A program made the translations under genes and the position numbers. A DNA stretch of 27,829 nucleotides from Phallusia fumigata (taxonomy: Eukaryota; Chordata; Ascidiacea; Phlebobranchia; Ascidiidae). The notes beneath the pieces are model-generated. The model was given only the letters and a program-made list of their open reading frames with translations. It made no database searches and was not told the origin of the DNA. The stretch is from assembly GCA_008931825.1 (NCBI GenBank), contig QXVZ01031320.1, forward strand, positions 1-27,829, given 5' to 3'. Shown one piece after another: positions 1-12,535 of this stretch; position 1 is the first letter of the stretch; every line of letters starts with the position of its first letter.

Positions 1-129
1 ATGTTTACCTATGATGCAATAACCGAAACCGCAACGTTGAACTGGGTAAAGAAACGTTTTCCAACCAGTAAACTGAGAGTTACACACAGCACACTACAAA
101 ATACACGTTCCGTTTATGGCGATACTTAC

Positions 130-307
130 CAGTAAAAAAGTAGGTTCCAAAAATGATCGACAAAGCCATCGAGGCCTGTTTGGCGCTTGCACCCAATTCC
201 AATTGAAACACCAAAAAGTAAACGCCCATTGACTTGACTGGACCGAAAATAAGAAAATCGGTCAAAAAGGCTCCGCAAACGACTTGCACCTTACCCCATT
301 TCGTCAT
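130..307 (-). CDS. SLC16-like monocarboxylate transporter, copy A, first coding exon only
   Basis: This is the first coding exon of a proton-coupled monocarboxylate-type transporter of the major facilitator superfamily, expected in the plasma membrane. It has 59 codons plus one base, from ATG at 307 (minus strand) to a donor GTAAG just below 130, which is exactly the exon-1 length and phase of copies B and C. It encodes transmembrane segment 1 with the family-like core GPVKSMGVYF, including the conserved TM1 lysine, then the start of TM2. Intron 1 continues to the window edge. Positions 1-21 are identical to 3774-3794 in intron 1 of copy B, so exon 2 should begin about 40 bp outside the window. 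The usual acidic-Gly-Gly-Trp SLC16 motif before TM1 is replaced by KWGKVQ, as in the sister copies. The substrate cannot be told. The gene is partial only because of the window edge. Confidence 0.85.
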
Positions 308-902
308 TGTTTTCTTCAGACTAAGGCCTTCAGTGTTGACATACTACTGTAGCTTACACTAACAGCCAGTAACAAATGTAAGGATTTGCAGTAAAAATCA
401 ATGCGCAGAAATCCAGTAAGTCCACTAAAGGTTAAGCTCCGATTTGTTGTCTGGTGCTGAGCTGTGTGCTTATTTACCTTCAGGCAGCAGAAAGCAATTC
501 AGCGAATTGCCTGGTTGTTTCAAACTTTCCCTAAGAGTATGTTGTGTGACTTCTTCGCACAGCTTTAAAAACCAGTGGTTCATGAATATTCGATAATATT
601 CCCTGGTGCTTTTTACCAACTAAGTGTGCCAGTTTCGAACTGGACCTAAACAGTCACGTTGTAAACAGGAACAAGATATGCAAATACATTGCTCCAACAC
701 AACCACTGGCCGGACAGGAAATGACGTATCGCCCTCGAAACGACACAAGCAGAAGAGAAATACTGACTTGCTGACAGGCGCACATGTTTTTCTATTGCCG
801 ACAGCCGGCGAAGTCAGTTTTAAACTTAACCGTTTTCACCGCCGACTTTCAAAGTAGTTTGCTGCTCCTCAAGGGCTGTGGAGGCACCACCCATCTCCCA
901 TT
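308..902. other. Upstream region of transporter copy A
   Basis: This is AT-rich spacer. It holds the predicted 5'UTR intron of copy A and presumably its promoter. A short plus-strand open frame at 624-857 has no recognisable content and no supporting splice signals. No repeat or RNA gene was recognised. Confidence 0.4.
321..477 (-). other. Predicted 5'UTR intron of copy A
   Basis: On the minus strand, CTGAAG|GTAAATAAG at 478/477 reads as a splice donor and CTTAG|TCTGAAG at 321/320 reads as an acceptor 14 bases before the ATG. Copy B has the same two signals at almost the same spacing (4073-4228), and the surrounding sequence is otherwise much less conserved. This suggests a non-coding first exon to the right of 478. 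The acceptor alone could instead receive a trans-spliced leader if the host is a tunicate. No transcript evidence is available. Confidence 0.4.
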
Positions 903-1415
903 ATTTGCCAAAATACTAGCAGGGTGGCGGTTGCAGTTTCACAATCATTTTCACAACTAGCCCGCTACATATTTCGCAACTTGGCATGTATTAAAACGCA
1001 ACAATGACCACTCTATGCGTAACCGTGGAATTGGAAGGCCACTGTTTTTAAGTTTCAAGGTTTGGTTCATTTGCTGTTCAACGGAGTAAAGAATAAAGTG
1101 CGTTTTTTGTTGCTTTTGGTAAATTGTTGTACAGTAGTCTACACTACACCATTTACCGNATTTGCCAAAATACTAGCAGGGTGGCGGTTGCAGTTTCACA
1201 ATCATTTTCACAACTAGCCCGCTACATATTTCGCAACTTGGCATGTATTAAAACGCAACAATGACCACTCTATGCGTAACCGTGGAATTGGAAGGCCACT
1301 GTTTTTAAGTTTCAAGGTTTGGTTCATTTGCTGTTCAACGGAGTAAAGAATAAAGTGCGTTTTTTGTTGCTTTTGGTAAATTGTTGTACAGTAGTCTACA
1401 CTACACCATTTACCG
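903..1415. repeat. Exact 256-bp direct duplication around one N (assembly join)
   Basis: Bases 903-1158 are repeated, as far as can be read without a difference, at 1160-1415, with the single N at 1159 exactly between them. The match begins right after the N and ends right before it. This is the pattern made when two contigs with overlapping ends are joined by a one-base gap without being merged. Each copy contains AATAAA (1092-1097 and 1349-1354) on the plus strand, but no transcript ending there was identified. Confidence 0.95.
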
Positions 1416-1512
1416 TTATAATTGGCTAGTGTTTATTGTGGTATAAAAGTTCTAGAACTTCTCTACAATTGTTCTAACGTATTTACTAGCAGCCTTTGTA
1501 CGTCTGCTTTAG

Positions 1513-1970
1513 ATGTTAAGCAATGGTCCATCTGTTGGGTTGCGTCAATCTTTAAACCTTGTAATCGCTGCCAAAAAGCCGAGGCAAATCCGCGGAAAAG
1601 ATTGCAACGCACGAAACCAACGAATCAACCTCCTTTCTTTATACAAGGTAGGCTATGTGTAGATACGATTTGGTCAGCTGCTTTGAACTTAAGAAGAACC
1701 AGTGCAAACGTAAGGTAGAATTAATGTTTTATCAACCCTACTGACATCGAAAGCTACACATCGTAGCATGATAGTGTACTATAAAGTGACCGTAATGTTT
1801 TTTTTTAACATTTACAGACTATTGCCACGATGGTGAATTCAAGCTCATTTTGCGCGAGTGTGATGAAGAAGAGCACCACAAAAGTAAACAAAAAGAAGTG
1901 GAAGCATCAAATTATAAAAGTAAACAAAAAGTACCAATTAAAGGGAAGAAAAACGCTTCGTAAGCCGTAG
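1513..1970 (+). CDS. Possible small two-exon gene, product unknown
   Basis: The two candidate exons are 1513-1647 and 1818-1970. They are joined by a 170-bp intron with a good donor (AAG|GTAGGC) and a strong acceptor (T-rich tract, then TTTACAG). Two reading frames stay open across the junction. Frame 1 starts at ATG 1513, just after an in-frame TAG, and gives 95 residues with a Lys/Arg-rich C-terminus (KKKWKHQIIK, KGRKTLRKP), stopping at 1968-1970. Frame 2 is open from 1422 and would enter after the acceptor-like CTGCTTTAG at 1512. It gives a Cys-containing segment (FKPCNRCQKAE) and then an acidic-to-basic tail (LILRECDEEEHH), stopping at 1961-1963. Frame 2 has no ATG, so it would need an upstream exon. 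Neither product is recognised. The basic tail of frame 1 only faintly resembles mitoribosomal mS38/AURKAIP1, which is too weak to use as a name. It lies opposite and between transporter copies A and B. Confidence 0.3.
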
Positions 1971-2296
1971 ATATCACCTAACATCAGATTCATTGAATAA
2001 CTAACAGTACTTGTACAGTATGTAGGGCAATGACGTAAAAATTAATAGGAAATGTACAAGGCTTTGGGAATCACTTATTTTCAGTTGGATATACCTTTAA
2101 GGCCCGTTACGCCATATTTCCAACCTTACTGGTACTTTAACACAGTTGTGTATTGTTTTCGCCGCAGGTGATTCTAAAGAAAACCCCTTTTTGCAGCGAC
2201 AGCAGCGCAAAACTTGTAAACGCTTAAACTGGACTTGTACGACTGTTGAAACAATGTCACCATGACATACTACTTTGGGCGTAAAAGCTCGGAGAA
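1971..2296. other. Spacer between the small plus-strand candidate and transporter copy B
   Basis: This would hold the 3' untranslated regions of the two convergent genes. No AATAAA was found close to the stop of copy B on the minus strand. Nothing else was recognised. Confidence 0.4.
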
Positions 2297-4060
2297 TCAA
2301 GTTTTCGTTTCGGTTGATTCAACCACTTTGGCATCAGTGTCAACAACGGCTGGTTCCTCGACTTTCGGTGGACTCACACACAAGTAAACTGCAACAAAAC
2401 ATATCCCAGCCATGCACGACATACCTGCACTGAAGAAAAACGGCAAACTAAAATTTCCATCAGCGTCGACCGCGATTCCGACTAACGGTGGTGACGCCAT
2501 TGAAAACGCACCAACAATAAAAGAACGTATGCCCAAAGATGTTGGCAATTTTTCAGGTCCAAAAAGGTCAGAGAGGACTGTTACTGGAAGTGCTCCACAC
2601 AGGCCCAAACACCCAGCATACGCCACAACGACTATTACTATACCAAGATAGTCGGAGATAAATGGAAGTACCAGCACAGCAGTGGACTGCAGCACAGAAG
2701 CAGCACTAAGAACATAGGATCTGTTGACACGGAAGGATCCAATAGTTTTAAGACTGACCAAATATCCAACCACTGGTTTCAAAACTATATCAACAGCCCC
2801 GATAATGGAAGATAGTCCGGCGGCTGCGATGCTGTCAATGCCTTGTGATTGAGCGTATCGTATCAGATATGTTGATACTAATACCAAGCTTGCCATATGC
2901 AAACCGCAAGCAATGCAATACAACAGAAATGGGAAGGACTTCAGCAAGGAAATGTCAAAAACCTTACGCCGAGCGGCCCTTTGTTTCACATTGCAGCGTC
3001 GTGTACCGTTCATAGTAAACAGAATAGCGGGAAATGAATTAAGCACTACGCCGCCCATTAAAAGCAGCGATCCACGCCAACCGTACGCATCTATCCAGAC
3101 TTGTGCCAGCAAGCCAAGAGGAACGCTGCTGACTGCGCTGCCTAGTGTGACGATATTGTTTACCAATGGTCGTTTGTCAGAGAACAGTTGCCCCACCAGT
3201 GCGTACATCGGTGTGATGATCATACATGCACCTGGACCTGAAACGAAGGTAAAAGTCATACATGTTCGGATTCAGTTTGGGGACGAGCCTTTAAGGAAAA
3301 TATACAGAACGAATCAGAGCGTGGTAGTTTAGGATTTAGGAATTTTCGCCGTTTAAGAGAAACAAGCAGTAAACTTAAGTCTTTTCTTTGGCAAACAATT
3401 TAGAATGTAGAACGTTATAATAACGACGTAATTAATGGATGGACTGACTCGATAGTTATAAAACCAGACGCCAAGGCAACTTCCTGTTACCAACAAAGGG
3501 GTCCACAGAAAATCCGAGTATTGTTTAGATTGGCACATAGAAATGTAGTATTTATTATTGGCAAGCAGCCAATACAAATCGCACAACTTACCGAGACATA
3601 TTCCTATTGTCACGTACAGAAATTCAATACTGGCCGAAATGCTCGATAAGCACATTCCAAGTGTAGAGATGGCCATGCCGATTAAGCAAGTTGTCTGGTA
3701 ACCAAACAACGAACACATCACAGTCACCAAAGGACCTGTAAAGTACGTGGAACATGCATAGTTTACCACTGCTATGTTTACCTATGATGCAATACTCGAC
3801 ACAGTGGTGGTAAACAGACGTGCTTTTCAGAACTGGTACACTATGAATTCCGCATAGCCGATACTAAGGTACCATTACTTACCGGTAAAAAAGTAACTTC
3901 CGTACATTATCGACAACACCATCGAAGCCTGTTTTGCACTTGCATCCAAATCCAACTGAAATGCCAAAAAGTAAACTCCCATGGACTTCATGGGGCCCAT
4001 GATAAGAAAATTGGTCAGAAACGCTCCACACACGACTTGTACCTTGCTCCATTTCGCCAT
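2297..4060 (-). CDS. SLC16-like monocarboxylate transporter, copy B (complete)
   Basis: Coding exons (minus strand) are 3883-4060, 3592-3735 and 2297-3237, giving about 420 residues. Introns of 147 and 354 bp are both in phase 1 with GT-AG ends. The product is a 12-TM major facilitator, expected to move a small organic acid or similar solute across the plasma membrane. Family marks: GPMKSMGVYF with the TM1 lysine (about residue 25), DKRPLVNN followed by YGWRGSLLLMGG around TM5-6, and a second half containing FPFLLYC, YLIRYAQSQG and AAAGLSS. The exon-2 acceptor TTTACAG at 3736 was chosen over two upstream AGs because it gives TM2 the normal SLC16 length. Oddities: the central loop is only about 20 residues, the tail is about 27 residues, and the TM8 pair Asp-xxx-Arg reads Asp-Ile-Val-Leu-Lys (about residues 257-261). 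The substrate is unknown. Confidence 0.92.
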
Positions 4061-4918
4061 TGCTTCCTCAGACTGATAACATTCAGTATCGAAACACTAC
4101 ATTACCTCGCAGTCACTAACAGTTATAGGGATTTTAGCAGACAGCAACATACAAAAGCGCAGTTGAGACTAAAGCTGATAAAGGCGACGACTGTGTCATG
4201 CGCGATTGCACTTTGGTCACTTATTTACCTTTGGGCAGCAGCCAACTGTTTCCGCTGAGGGGATTGCTGATTCACAACGCCATAGAGAACAACTACCATT
4301 CCCAAGATAGGCTGGGCAAGTTATTTGCGAGTAACGAAAAGAAATTACCCTTAAAAAAGATGTAATACCCAATTCTACGTTGATGTTTGCCCTCGGGCTT
4401 CATAGTCAACATCAAAACTGGTTTCGCATGACTGGAAATAAAACTGTAGGGTGTATGAAACAGAACTGACACACGCTTTGACCCAAAGGAGTATTAATCG
4501 TTAATTAAACCACGTATCAACCTCTAAATACCATTTTTCCACTGGAGATGAAAAACAACACAGAAAGACAAAACATATATTGCTGTTGCAGATTGGCAAC
4601 GAAATACGACTGTGGAATTCTGCACCATCTCCGATTTATCCTTGCAAGAAACCATAAATCCTGTTAATACATCGGCGACGTGCTACGTTGAAGTTCTGGT
4701 CCCTTTACAATTTTTCTCAGTCTTCATTCAAACCGTTGGAAAAACAAGGCAAAAACCAAAAGCTTGTTAGTTTTGTTCAATGTATTTGGAAGAATGACGA
4801 CTGTACCGATTTTGCAAAACCTCGTATCGTAGGCTACTTTAGTTTGTTTCTGATGCGCCAGACCAAAAACAGCTACACAAGAACATATCAATCTGTATGT
4901 CAAACAAATGGCTCGAAA
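4061..4918. other. Spacer between transporter copies B and C
   Basis: This is AT-rich sequence holding the upstream region of copy B and the 3' flank of copy C. The open frames on the plus strand here are short or mirror transporter exons. At about 860 bp the spacing is too wide to suggest a tightly packed operon. No repeat was recognised. Confidence 0.4.
4073..4228 (-). other. Predicted 5'UTR intron of copy B
   Basis: Minus-strand signals are a donor CCCAAAG|GTAAATAAG at 4229/4228 and an acceptor TATCAG|TCTGAGG at 4073/4072, 12 bases before the ATG. Both motifs and their spacing match copy A, where the predicted intron is 157 bp against 156 bp here. Copy C keeps the acceptor motif at 6442, but no clear donor was found. 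Conservation of paired signals in otherwise diverged upstream DNA is the evidence. There is no transcript support. Confidence 0.4.
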
Positions 4919-6428
4919 TTAGGTTTTTGTTTGCTCAACCACTCTGCCTTCAGCATCAACCCCAACAGGTTCCTCGGCTTCTGGTGGCCTCACACACAAG
5001 TAAACTATAACAAAACATATCCCAGCCATGCACGACATACCTGCACTGAAGAAGAACGGTAAACTAAACATTCCAGTTGCATCCACCGCTATTCCAACTA
5101 ACGGTGGTGATGCCATTGAAAAAGCGCCCACCATAAGAGAACGTATACCTAAAGATGTTGGCAATTTTTCAGGTCCAAAAAGGTCAGAAAGAACTGTGAT
5201 TGATAACGCTCCACAAAGCCCTACACATATAGAGCAAGCCACCACTACTACTACTAGACCAGAATAGTCGGTGGCGAATGGAAGAGCTAGCACAGTAGCG
5301 GACTGAAGCACAGTTGTGGCACTCAGAATGTAGGATCTGTTGACACGCATCGGTCCAATAGTTTTGAGACTCGTCATGTAGCCACTGAAAGGCTTCAGAA
5401 CAACTTCAACGGTCGCCATTATCGAAGATAGTCCAGCTGCTGCGATGTTGCCGATGCCTTGTGATTGCGCGTATCGTATCAGATATGTTGATACCAATAC
5501 CATGTTTCCTAATTGCAAACCACAACCTATGCAATAAAGTAGAAATGGAAAGGACTTTAACAGAGAAGTGTCAAAAACCTTGCGCCGGGCAGCCTTTTGT
5601 TTTGCGTTGCAGCGTCGTGCACCGTTCATAGTAAACAGAATAGCTGGAAGTGTATTCAGCACTACGCCGCCCATCAAAAGCAGCGATCCACGCCAACCGT
5701 ACGAGTCTATCCAGACTTGTGCTAGAATGTTAAGAGGAATGCTGCTGACCGCGCTACCAACTGTTACAATGTTGTTTACCAATGGTCGTTTGTCAGTAAA
5801 CAGTTGCCCCACCAGTGCGTACATTGGGGTGACAGTCATGCAAGCACCTGAACCTGAAACAAGAAACGTCAAGATTCCGTTTATGTCCATGTGGTTTATA
5901 TTATCACGCAGCATGCTACGGTTGTTCTGCTTTGCTTACCAAGACAAATCCCTAGTGTCACGTTTATAAGTTCAATATTTGGCGAAATGCTTGATAAACA
6001 CATTCCAAGTGTGGAGATTGCCATGCCGGTCAAGCAAGTCCACTTGTAACCGAACAACGAACACATCACAGTCACCAAGGGACCTGCGATTCAAGATGTA
6101 CCTGCATGGTTAAGTTTGCTTTGTATAATTCAATGACCGCGAAGCCACAATCACCACTTTACTGAACAAATATGTTTTCCTAAAACAGCACACCACAAAT
6201 TACACAACGTTTCACTGCACAAGCTACACATTCAGTTTACAATCACTTACCAGTGAAAAAGTACATCCCATACATAATTGACAAAGCCATTGAGGCTTGT
6301 TTAACACTTGCACCCAAATCCAATTGAAACACCATAAAGTAAACGCCCATAGATTTCACAGGGCCCATGATCAGAAAATTGGTCAGAAAAGCTCCGCAAA
6401 CGACTTGCACCTTGCTCCATTTTGCCAT
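4919..6428 (-). CDS. SLC16-like monocarboxylate transporter, copy C (complete)
   Basis: Coding exons (minus strand) are 6251-6428, 5940-6083 and 4919-5853, giving about 418 residues. The exon sizes and phases of exons 1 and 2 are identical to copy B, and introns are 167 and 86 bp. By eye roughly three quarters of residues match copy B, most strongly in DKRPLVNNIVT, the YGWRGSLLLMGG segment, SLLKSFPFLLYC and the DLFGPEKLPTSLGIRS loop. It shares the short central loop and short tail. The first intron ends at ATCGCAG, a weaker acceptor than in copy B, and the sequence just upstream contains an in-frame TGA, so no longer exon is possible. In TM8 the usual Asp-xxx-Arg reads Glu-Val-Val-Leu-Lys, changing both charged positions relative to typical SLC16 proteins. 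No stop or frameshift interrupts the exons, so it looks like an intact gene. Confidence 0.92.
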
Positions 6429-6817
6429 TGTTTTCTTCAGACTAAATCTTTAGTATTGGTTTGCTACATCACCTTACAATCAACAGTTGTAAGCAGTTTT
6501 TACGCTGAAATCCAATGGCATCCACAAACGTTTCTGAAGTCAATTGTGCCTAGCGCGAATGGTCCATGTTTATCTAGTGCTGTGGCGTGTATTCTTAACC
6601 TTAAGTTACCTATTAACCTTATTGTGTGGATAATTGGCAATATGTAACATCTGCTAATAGAAGCAATGTGATCTTCAGTTTGAAGTTGTTGTGTTAAAAT
6701 ATACCTGCATGCTGCTCTTTAATCACAACGCATAGATTGGATGTTACGTAAACGACACATCAGCCCAAAACAACATCGAACATTTTGACAGCTTACCAGT
6801 TTTATAGGCAAACATAG
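6429..6817. other. Upstream region of transporter copy C
   Basis: The acceptor-like TTTAG|TCTGAAG shared by all three copies lies 13 bases before the ATG (6441-6443). The rest is AT-rich, with no clear donor equivalent to those at 478 and 4229 and no recognised repeat. Confidence 0.35.
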
Positions 6818-7266
6818 GCTACGAGCAGATAATATTTACAACGGTAAAAAAAATTCAAAACTTACCAACATTAATTCCACCAGGCTTCCAATATTGTCAA
6901 TCAACAAGGTCCAAACAAATGCAGAAACCTTAAGCCTGATAATGCTTCGAAACGACGCCGGCGTTCAATGCCACAGGCAACGTGCGGCACCTATAATTAG
7001 TTGTTTCATGCTTGATCCATAGTAGCTGGCGTTTAGGCTATNGCTACGAGCAGATAATATTTACAACGGTAAAAAAAATTCAAAACTTACCAACATTAAT
7101 TCCACCAGGCTTCCAATATTGTCAATCAACAAGGTCCAAACAAATGCAGAAACCTTAAGCCTGATAATGCTTCGAAACGACGCCGGCGTTCAATGCCACA
7201 GGCAACGTGCGGCACCTATAATTAGTTGTTTCATGCTTGATCCATAGTAGCTGGCGTTTAGGCTAT
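6818..7266. repeat. Exact 224-bp direct duplication around one N (assembly join)
   Basis: Bases 6818-7041 are repeated at 7043-7266 with only the N at 7042 between them, and the match ends exactly at the N. As at 1159, this is best read as two overlapping contig ends left unmerged. The true genome probably has one copy, so this region is inflated by about 225 bp. Confidence 0.95.
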
Positions 7267-7348
7267 GTCGAATGCTCGTTTGCCGAAAAGGAATGAAGAT
7301 GTACATCTGTTACACGCAGTGGGCATAACTTATAGCCTAATCCTTATG

Positions 7349-7565
7349 TGTTTAAGTTATTACCAATGATGCAATTTTATTGTTAACACAGAACATATGA
7401 CAATCTACCCACTTGTACAACTCCAATAAGGATTTACAATCTTGTTGGTCTTCATGNTGTTTAAGTTATTACCAATGATGCAATTTTATTGTTAACACAG
7501 AACATATGACAATCTACCCACTTGTACAACTCCAATAAGGATTTACAATCTTGTTGGTCTTCATG
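7349..7565. repeat. Exact 108-bp direct duplication around one N (assembly join)
   Basis: Bases 7349-7456 recur at 7458-7565, separated by the single N at 7457. Since 7043-7456 is only about 414 bp long and has joins at both ends, that piece is probably one short contig placed between two larger ones. Confidence 0.95.
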
Positions 7566-8566
7566 GTTTGGGTTGTGCTTTTGTAGAAAAAGTAGTCCTT
7601 GAAACTGCCCACAATGTCATTTCACAAATCACTCTAATTTGGGGACACCACTCGATCTTGTTGACCACTAACCAGTTCTTCAAAGCACCGTAAGGCCGCA
7701 AACACCAGCACCATTATTTGCTGCCAAAGGCAAATAACCTTTATGGCGGCTTCAGCGAGTGGGTTTCTATTTCTATGGTCTGGGTACACAAAATGTAAAT
7801 TCTCTAAGATTTAAATCAGGATTTAAAGAGATACATATGTTTAAAAAAATAATCTAAGAAAAAAAATTAAGAAACAGTTGTAAAACAACCCTAACGATCG
7901 TCATGATGGCGTAACGCGTGGTCATGCTCCAATATAAAACGTACTTGTACTTTTCTGTTCTAATTTTACTGCTTTAAACTCTGTTTTGTGGTGTGGTTAC
8001 GTACTATCTAACTATCTGTTGGCGATGTGAACGCGTTTTGGCATAACGTAAAAAGAGCAAAATGACCGGAATTCCACCATTGCAAATATTTTCACACGTC
8101 ACGAGGTTAAAGGTTAAACGTTTTTCACGCATCAGTAGGCTGAGTTTCTTAGCAGAAAACTTGGCTGCTCTTGCTGTTTGTAAAGTGATAGAGTGTGGTG
8201 CAACATTACGAGAATGCAAAGTGATTTAAGACGCTATTTTAGGGTCAAATACAAATTGCCTTTCGCAAGGTTTCGTCAGCCGGTTTGTAGTTGCACAATG
8301 AGCCACAAATATTTGGTTTCTAGGTAAATGTTAATATTTGAACATTTGACGAACGGATTTATAGATGCTGCAAAGTGTTTCATTTGCCCAGTAAACAAAA
8401 GTGGTCCTTCAATGATGACTCCAAAGTATACTAGGCAATTCAGTGAGTTTGTTTTTGCTTTGCAGTTTTGTAAACCTAAGATTAACATGTATGTGTAACA
8501 ACAAAAAAACAAAACAAATGCATTTGTCAGTCCCTTTACAAGTTTGATGTGAAAAAAGTTGACAAA
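7566..8566. other. Upstream region of GTPBP1
   Basis: This is AT-rich non-coding DNA expected to contain the GTPBP1 promoter. It includes an 8-bp hairpin (TTATTTGC at 7714-7721 and GCAAATAA at 7730-7737, loop of 8) and a TTGGGGAC motif at 7639-7646 that recurs at three other places. A 71-codon minus-strand frame starting with ATG at 8219 is not recognised and has no support. Confidence 0.4.

Positions 8567-12535
<3,969 letters not shown>

Noticed and set aside
624-857. 77-codon plus-strand open frame upstream of transporter copy A
   Set aside because: Low-complexity polar product, no recognisable motif, no splice support, and it lies in the expected promoter region of copy A.
2412-3332. Plus-strand open frames opposite transporter exon 3 (also 5028-5267 and 5568-5969 opposite copy C)
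   Set aside because: They mirror conserved minus-strand coding sequence and recur in both copies only because the transporter exon is conserved.
3736-3771. Longer version of exon 2 in transporter copy B, using AG acceptors at 3772 or 3769 (TAGCAG)
   Set aside because: The frame is open and in phase, but it would insert about 12 residues into TM2. With the acceptor TTTACAG at 3736, TM2 matches the length of known SLC16 proteins and of copy C, whose equivalent stretch has an in-frame stop.
7714-7737. Perfect 8-bp hairpin in the GTPBP1 upstream region
   Set aside because: Short stems like this are common by chance in AT-rich DNA, and nothing else suggests a structured RNA or terminator.
8004-8219. 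71-codon minus-strand frame starting with ATG, divergent from GTPBP1
   Set aside because: Its basic N-terminus could suggest a mitochondrial presequence, but no family, splice partner or other support was found, so chance is more likely.
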